Made by a program: the position numbers and the translations under genes
Part shown: piece by piece, positions 32,809-41,402 of the stretch
Numbering within the stretch: the stretch's first letter is position 1
How the letters are laid out: the number at the start of each line of letters is the position of its first letter
The notes under the pieces: model-generated
Seen by the model: the letters and a program-made list of their open reading frames with translations, nothing else
Told to the model about the DNA's origin: nothing
Databases searched by the model: none
Assembly: GCA_938035525.1 (NCBI GenBank)
Contig: CALHOI010000009.1
Location: forward strand, 1-44,142
Reading direction: 5' to 3'
DNA from: an uncultured Granulosicoccaceae bacterium
GTDB taxonomy: Bacteria > Pseudomonadota > Gammaproteobacteria > Granulosicoccales > Granulosicoccaceae
Length of the DNA: 44,142 nucleotides

Positions 32809-33747
32809 CTGTTGGTCGGCGTGGTATGACGATCGCACCATGGGGCCACTGGCCACATGCTTAAAGCCGATCTCGTCGCCATAGCGAGCAAGCTCATCAA
32901 ACTCATCTGGATGAACAAACCGTTCAACGGCCAAATGCGACGCACTGGGCTGTAGATACTGACCCAAGGTCAACATATCGACATTGTGCTCGCGCAAATC
33001 ACGCATAACCTGTTTGACTTCTTCTATTGCTTCACCCAATCCCAACATTAAGCCCGACTTGGTTGGTACGTTGGGAAAACGCGCTTTGTGATTTTTCAGT
33101 AAGTCGAGTGAGTATTGATAATCGGAGCCTGGTCGGCATTGCTTATACAGCCGAGGCACCGTTTCAAGATTATGATTAAACACGTCGGGTGGATTAGATG
33201 CCATGGCATCTAACGCTTTGTGCATACGGCCACGATAGTCAGGCACCAGCACTTCAACTTGAATGCCCGGGCTCGCTTCCCTAACTGCTTTAATGCAGGC
33301 GTCAAAGTGCCCCGCTCCACCGTCGCGCAAGTCGTCCCGATCAACCGATGTGATAACCACGTATTTTAAATTCAGTTGCGCAATGGCCTTGGCCAGATTT
33401 TTGGGTTCGTCTTCGTCAAGCGGATTAGGCCGACCATGAGCCACATCGCAAAACGGACAACGCCGCGTACAAATGTCTCCCATGATCATGAACGTGGCTG
33501 TGCCGTGACTAAAACACTCACCCAAATTAGGGCAACTGGCCTCTTCGCACACTGAAGACAGTTTCAGCTCGCGCATGAGCCGCTTTATTTCCTGCACTTT
33601 GGGGTCGTTGCTGATGCGCGTGCGTATCCATTCCGGTTTTTTTAGCCGAGTGGTTTGCGGTGCCACTTTAATCGGTATGCGTGCCAGCTTGCTTGCACCA
33701 CGCTGGTGGCCTTCCGGGTCGCTTCTTGAGGGGGCTTTGTAATCCAT
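32797..33747 (-). CDS. lipA: Lipoyl synthase
   Basis: LipA is a radical SAM enzyme that inserts two sulfurs into protein-bound octanoate. The 316 residues carry the auxiliary-cluster motif C-x4-C-x5-C as [12 protein letters not shown] and the radical SAM C-x3-C-x2-C as [27 protein letters not shown] and the C-terminal R-S-S-Y-H (MVRSSYHAD), whose Ser ligates the auxiliary cluster, are also present. The ATG overlaps the lipB stop by one base (TAATG). The gene follows ybeD and lipB. A perfect 15-bp duplication covers the stop codon. Confidence 0.97.
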   Translation of the reverse strand: MDYKAPSRSDPEGHQRGASKLARIPIKVAPQTTRLKKPEWIRTRISNDPKVQEIKRLMRELKLSSVCEEASCPNLGECFSHGTATFMIMGDICTRRCPFCDVAHGRPNPLDEDEPKNLAKAIAQLNLKYVVITSVDRDDLRDGGAGHFDACIKAVREASPGIQVEVLVPDYRGRMHKALDAMASNPPDVFNHNLETVPRLYKQCRPGSDYQYSLDLLKNHKARFPNVPTKSGLMLGLGEAIEEVKQVMRDLREHNVDMLTLGQYLQPSASHLAVERFVHPDEFDELARYGDEIGFKHVASGPMVRSSYHADQQLNG

Positions 33748-34388
33748 TATCTGAGTTTATCAGTTGTGTCGGATCTTGTATTGGCACTGGTATCAAGCTG
33801 GTGGGTTAGAGACTGCAAGAGACTCTCCACCACTGCCGTTTTAGTGTATTCGGTGCCCAGTTTTTGCAAACTGGTTACTGCTAAATCGGCATAGCCGCAA
33901 GGGTTAATACCTGTGAACGGGGTTAAATCAGGATCAATATTCAGCGACAATCCGTGATAGGCACTGCCACGTCTAACGCGTAAGCCCAAGGCGGCTATTT
34001 TCGCCCCATCCACGTACACCCCTGGTGCGTCACGCCGACTTTTTGCTCTGACCCCAAACTTTGCGAGGGTGTCGATGACGGCGTTTTCCAGTCGCACCAC
34101 CAGTTCGCGAATACCGAATCCTGCGCGTCGTAAATCGAATAAGGTGTAAACAACGATTTGTCCCGGACCATGATAAGTGACCTGCCCGCCACGATCTGAT
34201 TCAACAATACTGATGTTTGCCGCATTCAGTATGTGTTCGCGCTTGCCGGCCTGCCCCAAGGTATAAACCGCAGGATGTTCAACCACCCACAGTTCATCGA
34301 TGGTGCTTTTATCACGTTCATTGGTGAAAGCCTGCATATCGCGCCACACTGCTGTGTAGTCTTGCAGGCCTAGGTGCTTAATGTTCAG
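33747..34388 (-). CDS. lipB: Lipoyl(octanoyl) transferase, probable CTG start
   Basis: LipB moves octanoate from acyl carrier protein to lipoyl domains. Motifs are [43 protein letters not shown], catalytic Lys in [28 protein letters not shown] and catalytic Cys in [10 protein letters not shown]. The first ATG/GTG/TTG is a GTG at 34349, but the frame above it encodes [12 protein letters not shown], the conserved LipB N-terminus, and is closed by TGA at 34410-34412. The best start is CTG at 34388, in a CTGA overlap with the ybeD stop, giving 213 residues. ATT at 34382 is an alternative. A start at 34349 would give a 200-residue product lacking the first beta-strand. Confidence 0.93.
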   Translation of the reverse strand: MNIKHLGLQDYTAVWRDMQAFTNERDKSTIDELWVVEHPAVYTLGQAGKREHILNAANISIVESDRGGQVTYHGPGQIVVYTLFDLRRAGFGIRELVVRLENAVIDTLAKFGVRAKSRRDAPGVYVDGAKIAALGLRVRRGSAYHGLSLNIDPDLTPFTGINPCGYADLAVTSLQKLGTEYTKTAVVESLLQSLTHQLDTSANTRSDTTDKLR

Positions 34389-34666
34389 AGTGTGAACTTC
34401 ACTCGCGGCTCACCACGCAAAGCCACATAGATACGTTCTATTTGCACCTGGTTTAGCGCGGTAAAGTGCACACGAATTGAAATGTATTTACCTTTACTAC
34501 TCAGTGTTGACACAACCTTGGTGGGTTTTGCCGGCGCAATATGAGGCTCTACCAGCTCAAGCACCAGGCTTTCAAAGTCGGGCTCGTTTAATCCCATGGC
34601 TTTAACGGAAATAGCCGCAGGAAATTTTATCAGGGATGCTTCGCCATCAAGGCTAGTGGTTGCCAT
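34385..34666 (-). CDS. ybeD: YbeD/DUF493 family protein
   Basis: This gene encodes 93 residues: IKFPAAISVKAMGLNEPDFESLVLELVEPHI, then [41 protein letters not shown]. This is the ACT-like fold family always found just before lipB; E. coli YbeD has been linked loosely to lipoate metabolism, with no proven reaction. Its TGA overlaps the probable lipB CTG. It starts 10 bp after dacA ends, so dacA-ybeD-lipB-lipA is likely one transcript. Confidence 0.93.
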   Translation of the reverse strand: MATTSLDGEASLIKFPAAISVKAMGLNEPDFESLVLELVEPHIAPAKPTKVVSTLSSKGKYISIRVHFTALNQVQIERIYVALRGEPRVKFTL

Positions 34667-34676
34667 GCAATGCCAT

Positions 34677-35867
34677 CTACTGAAAGTAACGCATTATTGA
34701 GTGCTTCATACGCCGTAAGATGCCGCCTTCTTCGACCTTTTGCAAGGCCAGTAAAGGCACTTCACCTATGACTTTATTATCAGCTGTCAGCACAGACCTG
34801 CCCAGCTCCTGACCGATGCGCGCCGGTGCCTTAATGTAACCGCTGAGTTCAATTTGACTGTGTAAAGAATCAAATGCATCGCGTGGCAGTGTCACGTACA
34901 AGTCTTCGGCAACACCAAGAGAAATTTCTTCCGACTCACCCATCCAGATGCGCGCCGAGCTAATCACTTCACCGGCTTCATAAATGCGTTTGGTTCTGAA
35001 AAAACGAAACCCGTAATTCAGCAATCGCTGAGTTTCCGCGAGCCGGGTTTTGTCACTGGCGGTACCCAACACGATGCTGGTTAAGCGCATGTCGTCTCGG
35101 TTGGCAGATGCCACTAAGCAATAGCCCGCAGCTTCGGTGTGTCCGGTTTTCATGCCATCGACAGAATCATCACGCCACAGCAGCTTATTGCGATTGTTCT
35201 GTTCTATGTTGTTGTACTTGAATTTTTTTTGCGAATAAAGCGCGTAGTGAGTTGGAAAATCCTGAATCATGCGTCGCGCAATAATGGAAAGATCGCGTGC
35301 GGTAGTGTAGTGATCGTCATCGGGTAAACCGGACGCGTTCATGAAATTGGTGTTGGTCATACCCAGTGTTTCTGCCATACGGTTCATCATTGAAACAAAA
35401 CCTTGTTCACTGGCAGCAATGTGCTCAGCCAAAGCGACGCTGGCATCATTACCCGACTGCACGATTAACCCACGTAACAAGTCACCAATAGAAACAGTTT
35501 TACCCGCTTCAATAAACATGCGCGAGCCAGGCATGGATTGGGCGAAGTCGCTCACTATTGCCATGTCGGATTCGTTCAAGGTGCCTTGCGCAATTTCTGT
35601 GGCAACAATATAAGCCGTCATCAGTTTGGTCAGGCTGGCAGGCTCAATGCGCTCGTCGGGATTTTTTTCAGCCAGTATTTCTCCACTGACATTGTCAATC
35701 AGCAAAAAGCTGTTGGCGGATAACTGCGGTGGTGCTGGCACGGGTGCGGCATAACTGTTCGCACACACTGATATCGCGCATACCAGGCTCAACAAGAGCC
35801 AAAGCTTTTTTACAACGGTGTTGGGGGTGTTGAAATGACGTAAAACGGTTTCTGGATAAATCTGCAT
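34677..35867 (-). CDS. dacA: D-alanyl-D-alanine carboxypeptidase (PBP5/6 type)
   Basis: This is a low-molecular-weight penicillin-binding protein that trims the terminal D-Ala of peptidoglycan stem peptides. The 396 residues have a signal peptide (KKLWLLLSLVCAISVCANSYA) after a long polar n-region. The S-x-x-K motif is PASLTKLM, the S-G-N motif is VQSGNDASVALAEHIA and the K-T-G motif is DGMKTGHTEAAGYC. The C-terminal beta domain ends in an amphipathic helix (LRRMKHSIMRYF) for membrane attachment. All active-site motifs are intact. dacA may equally be called dacC. Confidence 0.95.
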   Translation of the reverse strand: MQIYPETVLRHFNTPNTVVKKLWLLLSLVCAISVCANSYAAPVPAPPQLSANSFLLIDNVSGEILAEKNPDERIEPASLTKLMTAYIVATEIAQGTLNESDMAIVSDFAQSMPGSRMFIEAGKTVSIGDLLRGLIVQSGNDASVALAEHIAASEQGFVSMMNRMAETLGMTNTNFMNASGLPDDDHYTTARDLSIIARRMIQDFPTHYALYSQKKFKYNNIEQNNRNKLLWRDDSVDGMKTGHTEAAGYCLVASANRDDMRLTSIVLGTASDKTRLAETQRLLNYGFRFFRTKRIYEAGEVISSARIWMGESEEISLGVAEDLYVTLPRDAFDSLHSQIELSGYIKAPARIGQELGRSVLTADNKVIGEVPLLALQKVEEGGILRRMKHSIMRYFQ

Positions 35868-35948
35868 GAGCTATTAACTGTAAATCCCAATTCGGCGCGA
35901 GCGCGCGCAGTTCGTAGTGTAAATGATTTGACGCGTTTAGTTTAGACG

Positions 35949-37187
35949 TCAGCGCGTCGATGCCAGCAAGGTGTAGCTCTCAATGCCCACACTTTCCAGT
36001 TCGACCAGCGTCTTTTCCAGCAACGGACCGTTTTTGAACGGCCCCATTTTCACGCGAAATAAACTGCCACTGTTATCGCGCTCCACAAAAGCTGGCAAAC
36101 CGACTTCGGCGGTCACCCGATCGACCATTTTCTGGGCATTATCTCGCTGAGAAAACGCGCCAAGTTGAATGAACGCATTGCCACCCGCCTCAACACCGTC
36201 GGCAACAATTCTTGGTGTTGCGTCATCCACCATTGAGGTTACCGCCTTTGGCTGGCTAACAGCTGGGACAGAGTCTAAAGTCGACAGTTCCACAAAACCA
36301 TCCTCAGTGGTATCAACCTCCACACTTGGCTGTTCAACCAGGGGTTGCCCATCCAATAGCTGATCGTTTGATGCCTGTGCAGTCTGCGCTGGCAACGCCG
36401 CCGCCGGCGCAGTGGGCTGTGCGAGCGCATCGCTCTGCAAATCCAATAAGGGGCCGGCATCAAGTTCGCTTTGTGCACTTAAGCTTTGTTCACTTAAAAT
36501 GTCAGTGGCCTCTTTGTTCAGTGGCGTTTGCAATGGCACCGCCGCCAGCTCAGGCTCAATCACGCTCGGAGCAGACTCGCCTTGAAGCCCTTCGGACGTG
36601 TCGGCTTGCGCGATATTGGCATTAGACGCTCCTACCTCAGCATCGATGAAGTGCGTAGATAAAGCCTCAATATGCACCTCAGTGGTGCCTTTTTCAGCCA
36701 TCTCGATTTCCATGGCAGCGGCAAACGAGAGATCGATGACGCGATCGCCCACAAAGGGACCACGATCGTTGACCAACACAATCACCGATTTATTGTTGTC
36801 CAGATTAGTGACTCTTACATACGTAGGCAGTGGCAGGTGTTTGTGCGCCGCGGTCATGGCGTACATGTCGTACGGCTCGCCACTGGAGGTTTTTCGACCA
36901 TGAAATTTCTTGCCGTACCACGAGGCAATGCCTTGCTCGGAGAAATTCGCCGCCGAGTCCAGCGTTCTGTAGCGCTTTCCAAACACCGTGTATTGCGCCA
37001 TGTTGCCGGATTTGGATTTGGGCAAATTGCGCACGTAACTGGGTAGATTTTGGCCAGGGTTGTCTGCACCCGGGCCCGGCGGACTGACGCTTGCGCAACC
37101 GCTAAGCCCCGCACCGATGCCAAGCAACAAGGCACTGCAGATGGGGAATCGACGGATTTTACGGTTCGGCTGAAAGTGGAAAGTCAT
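35949..37187 (-). CDS. rlpA: Septal ring lytic transglycosylase RlpA
   Basis: RlpA is an outer-membrane lipoprotein that cuts glycan strands lacking stem peptides at the septum. The protein has 412 residues. The signal has lipobox L-S-G-C near residue 31. The double-psi beta-barrel domain (about 84-175) has IASWYGKKFHGRKTSSGEPYDM, TAAHKHLPLPTYVRVTN and VIVLVNDRGPF, so the Glu, His and Asp needed for catalysis are present. A long Ala/Gln/Ser-rich linker follows, and a SPOR domain ends the protein (AFIQLGAFSQRDNAQKMVD to the end). A 15-bp duplication lies in the linker. Confidence 0.95.
   Translation of the reverse strand: MTFHFQPNRKIRRFPICSALLLGIGAGLSGCASVSPPGPGADNPGQNLPSYVRNLPKSKSGNMAQYTVFGKRYRTLDSAANFSEQGIASWYGKKFHGRKTSSGEPYDMYAMTAAHKHLPLPTYVRVTNLDNNKSVIVLVNDRGPFVGDRVIDLSFAAAMEIEMAEKGTTEVHIEALSTHFIDAEVGASNANIAQADTSEGLQGESAPSVIEPELAAVPLQTPLNKEATDILSEQSLSAQSELDAGPLLDLQSDALAQPTAPAAALPAQTAQASNDQLLDGQPLVEQPSVEVDTTEDGFVELSTLDSVPAVSQPKAVTSMVDDATPRIVADGVEAGGNAFIQLGAFSQRDNAQKMVDRVTAEVGLPAFVERDNSGSLFRVKMGPFKNGPLLEKTLVELESVGIESYTLLASTR
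36468..36497. repeat. 15-bp tandem duplication in the rlpA linker
   Basis: gctttgtgcacttaa and gctttgttcacttaa match at 14 of 15 bases; they encode LSEQS-LSAQS in the disordered linker, in frame. Confidence 0.85.
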
Positions 37188-37268
37188 GGCGCTCTCTTGA
37201 ATTAGATGATCCTGAAAAAAGGCATGCCGGCACTTGTTCAGGAACGTCTATTAAAGATAGTGCTTATT

Positions 37269-38291
37269 TCACGGTTTGGCGGTTAACATTTCACTCAATT
37301 GAAACACCGCCAGCGCGTACATAGCGCTATGGTTATAACGCGTAATGACATAAAAGTTGGTGTAACCGGCCCAATACTCCGCCCCGCTTGCACCGTCTAG
37401 CTTCATGACTTTGACCGGCTTGCTACCCGCCACTGGGTAACCAAGATTAGCCAGGGTTTTCGGCGCTATGGCTGGTTTCAATGACTTACGTTCCAATGCA
37501 TCAAAAGCCACACGATCAGCCGCTTTCACTTTCAAGGACTTAGCGATAGGCTGACCATTTTTCCAACCGTGCTTAGCCAGATAGTTGGCCACCGAGCCAA
37601 TGACATCCGGCACGCTATTAAACAAATCCCGCTTGCCGTCGCCATCAAAATCAATCGCGTAATGTCGGTAACTGCTGGAAATAAACTGCGGCCAGCCCAC
37701 AGCACCGGCATAGCTGCCCTTGACACTCATTGCGTCCCAGTTTTCCTCGTTAGATAAGATGAGGAACTCAGTGAGTTCAGATTTAAAAAACTTGGCTCTG
37801 GGTGGATAGTCAAAAGCCAGCGTCGCCACAGATTCCAGAACCCCGTGCTTGCCCGTTATTTTGCCGTAAAAGGTTTCCACACCAATAATGGACGCAATAA
37901 TGTTGGCCGGCACACCGAACTTTTGCTCAGCTTCGGCCAGCACAGACGCATAGTCGCGCATAAATTGGCGACCATCACTGATGCGCTTGTCTTTGATAAA
38001 AATGGGGCGATATTGTTTCCACGTTAAAACCGTTTCTGCTGGTTTGGATATGGCATCAAGGACGCTTTGTTGCGGCTCGGCTATGGCAAAAAGATTAATC
38101 AGCTTGTTTTCATCGAGCCGGTGCTCACGGCTGATTTCACGAATGTATTCGCGCACCGTCTCTCGTGTCAGAAACACGTTGTCTTGCGCGTAAACCGGAT
38201 TGATCGCTGCAACTAGGGCCACGACTATGGCCGCCAGCAAAAGCGGCAATGATTTTTTCAGGTATTGCTGCACGGCAAAGAACGTACTCAT
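37269..38291 (-). CDS. mltB: Membrane-bound lytic murein transglycosylase B
   Basis: MltB cleaves glycan strands to 1,6-anhydro ends. The 340 residues carry a cleavable Sec signal ending V-Y-A before QDNV and no lipobox, so the protein may be soluble (Slt35-like) rather than lipid anchored. Motifs are IASIIGVETFYGKITGKHGVLE, with the catalytic Glu, then FPPR-like YPPRAKFF, GSYAGAVGWPQFISSSYRHYAIDFDGDGKRDL and ANYLAKHGW. The dacA-rlpA-mltB order is a common cell-wall cluster. Confidence 0.95.
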   Translation of the reverse strand: MSTFFAVQQYLKKSLPLLLAAIVVALVAAINPVYAQDNVFLTRETVREYIREISREHRLDENKLINLFAIAEPQQSVLDAISKPAETVLTWKQYRPIFIKDKRISDGRQFMRDYASVLAEAEQKFGVPANIIASIIGVETFYGKITGKHGVLESVATLAFDYPPRAKFFKSELTEFLILSNEENWDAMSVKGSYAGAVGWPQFISSSYRHYAIDFDGDGKRDLFNSVPDVIGSVANYLAKHGWKNGQPIAKSLKVKAADRVAFDALERKSLKPAIAPKTLANLGYPVAGSKPVKVMKLDGASGAEYWAGYTNFYVITRYNHSAMYALAVFQLSEMLTAKP

Positions 38292-38323
38292 AAAAAATGA
38301 CCCGTTAAGACTGACCCGTCAAT

Positions 38324-39106
38324 TCAGGACACTTGAAACCAGTCTATGGCCTTTTGCCCGTTATTAAGAAGGTAGTCGTTTGCCTGAGAAAAGTGGCGGC
38401 AACCCAGAAAACCACGATGCGCCGACAACGGTGACGGGTGCGGTGACTTAAGCACCAGGTGTTTCTTCGCATCGATCACCTGGCCCTTTTTTTGAGCATA
38501 GCTGCCCCACAGCATGAACACCAACTGCTCTCGTTCGTGACTTAAGTGCGCAATAATGTTGTCGGTAAACGTCTCCCAGCCGCGCCCTTGATGAGCCGCC
38601 GCCTGCCCCTGTTCTACGGTTAGCACACTGTTGAGCAGGAACACACCCTGCTTGGCCCAATCGCTGAGACAACCCTGCCGACGTTTGACCAGCGAGGTGC
38701 TTTCATCGGCCTCCAAATCCGCGTCTATCTCCTTGTAAATGTTGAGTAAAGAGGGTGGAATGGGCACCCCCTCAGGCACTGAGAAGCTTAAACCATGGGC
38801 CTGCCCCGGCCCGTGATACGGGTCTTGCCCCAAAATAACCACTTTGACATCATCGCGCGGCGTCAGCGCAAACGCGTTAAACCATAGACTGGAATGCGGA
38901 AATACCACCGCGCGTTTTTTCTTACGCTGCGCAAGATATTCTCGCAGCTCACGCATGTATTGCTGCTCGAATTCCCGCTCCAACAAGGGCTGCCAGCTGG
39001 GGTCAACAGGCAGGGATTGGCTCGCAGAACCAGACTTTGACCCGCTGGCAGCCTTCGTCGATGCCCCAGATGATGACCCAGGTGATGAAATGGTTTGTTC
39101 TGACAC
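38324..39106 (-). CDS. ung: Uracil-DNA glycosylase, family 1
   Basis: Ung removes uracil from DNA. The 260 residues show the water-activating loop GQDPYHGPGQAHGLSFSV, PPSLLNIYKEI, GVFLLNSVLTVEQG, the uracil-recognition Asn region, and the Leu loop HPSPLSAHRGFLG. The core begins near residue 37; before it is a Ser/Gly-rich extension with no family counterpart. The start is a GTG at 39106 without a strong ribosome binding site. It is divergent from lptD, an arrangement I do not know as conserved. Confidence 0.95.
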   Translation of the reverse strand: MSEQTISSPGSSSGASTKAASGSKSGSASQSLPVDPSWQPLLEREFEQQYMRELREYLAQRKKKRAVVFPHSSLWFNAFALTPRDDVKVVILGQDPYHGPGQAHGLSFSVPEGVPIPPSLLNIYKEIDADLEADESTSLVKRRQGCLSDWAKQGVFLLNSVLTVEQGQAAAHQGRGWETFTDNIIAHLSHEREQLVFMLWGSYAQKKGQVIDAKKHLVLKSPHPSPLSAHRGFLGCRHFSQANDYLLNNGQKAIDWFQVS

Positions 39107-39227
39107 GGTGGAAAAGGAATGTTTCGCTTGGTAGCAGAGGCTTTAGTTTAAAACAAAAGCGGTCTATTATTCTTTATATGTAATTGCTCTTACTGGATTC
39201 AACATCACCCGCTCCATTTCATCGTCG

Positions 39228-41402
39228 TTGGCGCTGCTGGGACTGCTGGCCGCACCACAGCTTGCGCTGGCTTATGAATGCCCCGTGCCCGCTTTTGAGT
39301 ACAGGCCCGGACAGGCGGTGTTTACCGATCCCAACGAAGAAGTCGTTGCCGAGGCGGACACCGTGGTCAGCGAAGACGGTGTTGTCTCGCTTAATGGCGA
39401 CACAACCATCACCTACCAGAACCGCACACTCAATGCTGAGAATGCCCAATACAACCCGGTAACGGGCGAAGTCAGTGTGGACGGCGCGCTGAGCTTTGAG
39501 TCCGATGGCATTAAGATGGAAAGTAACAATGCCATCATCGACATGGATGACAACCTGTTTTCGACCACTGAGTCTGTGTACGAATTCGATGTCAATGGGC
39601 GACGCGCCACCGGCGATGCTGATCGCATGGAACGTAACGCCGAAGGCCACTTCACGCTTGATGGCGCAACGTATTCATCTTGCCCACCAGGTGATAAAAG
39701 CTGGTTTATCCGGGCAAACAAACTGGCCCTGTATCCCGATGAGGGTATTGGTACAGCGCAAAATTTATCGTTGATTTTTAAAGGCGTGCCCATTTTGTAT
39801 GTGCCGCGATTCAGCTTTCCCATTAGCCCGAAACGTAAAACCGGTTTTTTAGCACCGATACTGGCGCGCGGTGACAGCACCGGTTTTGAATTACACATGC
39901 CGTGGTATTGGAACATTCGACACGACCTCGACGCGACTTTCGTACCACGCTTTACACAAAAACGCGGCCCGCAGTTACAAACCGAGTTGCGCTACCTCAA
40001 CCGGCAAGGCAGCTGGGTGTTTGATCACGAGTATTTAAAAGACAGTGCACTGAGTCATCGCCAACGTACCTTTTCACAGGTACGTCACGAGGGCAGCTTT
40101 GGTAATTACTGGACATCTGAAATTAACGCCAGTCGCGTTAGCGATGCTGATTACTTCACTGACCTTGGCGACAGTCTGCAGTTGGCCAGCATCACGCATT
40201 TGGACCGACGCGCAGACTTACGCTACGAACGCGGACCCATCAGTGCCTTAGTGCGTTTGCAGTCTTACCAGACAGTCGATTTGGAGATACCCGAACAGCA
40301 GCGGCCCTATCAACGATTGCCGCAGCTTACCGCTCGATGGGAAACCCCAAAGGATGAATTTGGCGTGCGAGCATCAGCCGATGTCGAGCTGGTGTACTTT
40401 GATCGCACCAATTCAATTACCGGCTCTCGCTTCGATGTACAGCCAAGAATTTCGTGGCCAGTATCAGGCGACTCCTGGTTTTTCACACCGGCATTCAGTT
40501 ATCGTTATTCGTTGTACTCGCTTAACAACACCGAAGACGACATACCTTCAAAGCAGAGTCGCAGCCTGACCACGCTGTCACTGGACAGCGGATTGTTTTT
40601 TGATCGCGCCATAGACGATAAAGGTTCTGTACAAACGTTAGAGCCACGGTTGTTTTACTTACGGGTACCGTTTGCCAATCAAAGTGAGATTCCACTTTTT
40701 GACAGCAGCGAACTCGATTTCAGTATTTCACAGCTGTTTCGCGAAAATCGTTTTTCCGGTGCCGACCGGGTAGCTGATGCAAACCAGATATCAGCCGGTG
40801 TGACCACCCGCTTCATTAATGGTGTTAGTGGTCGCGAAACGTTTCGAGGCAGTATCGGTCAGATTTTATATTTTGATGATCGCAAGGTTGCGCTGGAAGA
40901 CGACGACATTGAAACCGATTCCTCTTCTGATATTGTTGGCGAAGTATCGGCAGCGCTGCCAAGAGACTGGTCTGCGCGTGGGCAAATGCAATGGAGCCCC
41001 AACAACGATTCCACCGTGCGAGGCTCAATACTCTTAAGCTATCGGCCCGCGGACGGCCGCTTAATTAACTTTGCACACCGAACCGTTAACACGGACAGTA
41101 CGGCTGAAACCGACCAGCTGGATGTATCAGCCTTGTGGCCAATCAGTAATAGTTTGCGCCTGGCGGGTCGATGGAACTACTCACTCGACGCCGATCGTTC
41201 GCTGGAATCGTTGCTGGGTGTTGAATACGATAGCTGTTGCTGGGCCTTCCGATTTGCGGCACGTCGCTACATATCGGACGATGGCAACGATCACGAAACC
41301 AAACTCTACTTCGAACTCGTGTTAAAAGGGTTAGCACCAATAGGGCAAAACTACGGCGCCCTGCTCGAAAACACGATTCTGGGATACCGAGACGAGTACT
41401 AA
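39228..41402 (+). CDS. lptD: LPS-assembly protein LptD
   Basis: LptD is the outer-membrane barrel that inserts LPS with LptE. From the TTG at 39228 it has 724 residues: a signal ending A-L-A before YEC, an LptA-like N domain (EVVAEADTVVSEDGVVSLNG), and the barrel. Cysteines at 18, 152, 670 and 671 reproduce the E. coli C-...-C-...-CC disulfide pattern. The start is uncertain. TTG gives a signal with no positive charge. The frame is open upstream to TAG at 39144-39146 and encodes an Arg just before the hydrophobic core. The only upstream candidates are rare codons (ATC at 39204 with GGA 6 nt before it, or ATT at 39183). surA overlaps the stop. Confidence 0.95.
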   Translation: MALLGLLAAPQLALAYECPVPAFEYRPGQAVFTDPNEEVVAEADTVVSEDGVVSLNGDTTITYQNRTLNAENAQYNPVTGEVSVDGALSFESDGIKMESNNAIIDMDDNLFSTTESVYEFDVNGRRATGDADRMERNAEGHFTLDGATYSSCPPGDKSWFIRANKLALYPDEGIGTAQNLSLIFKGVPILYVPRFSFPISPKRKTGFLAPILARGDSTGFELHMPWYWNIRHDLDATFVPRFTQKRGPQLQTELRYLNRQGSWVFDHEYLKDSALSHRQRTFSQVRHEGSFGNYWTSEINASRVSDADYFTDLGDSLQLASITHLDRRADLRYERGPISALVRLQSYQTVDLEIPEQQRPYQRLPQLTARWETPKDEFGVRASADVELVYFDRTNSITGSRFDVQPRISWPVSGDSWFFTPAFSYRYSLYSLNNTEDDIPSKQSRSLTTLSLDSGLFFDRAIDDKGSVQTLEPRLFYLRVPFANQSEIPLFDSSELDFSISQLFRENRFSGADRVADANQISAGVTTRFINGVSGRETFRGSIGQILYFDDRKVALEDDDIETDSSSDIVGEVSAALPRDWSARGQMQWSPNNDSTVRGSILLSYRPADGRLINFAHRTVNTDSTAETDQLDVSALWPISNSLRLAGRWNYSLDADRSLESLLGVEYDSCCWAFRFAARRYISDDGNDHETKLYFELVLKGLAPIGQNYGALLENTILGYRDEY

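Noticed and set aside
32329..32829. Plus-strand frame of 166 codons between lipA and the S41 gene
   Set aside because: It overlaps two real genes antisense at both ends, has no ribosome binding site or family motif, and its last part only reflects the 15-bp duplication.
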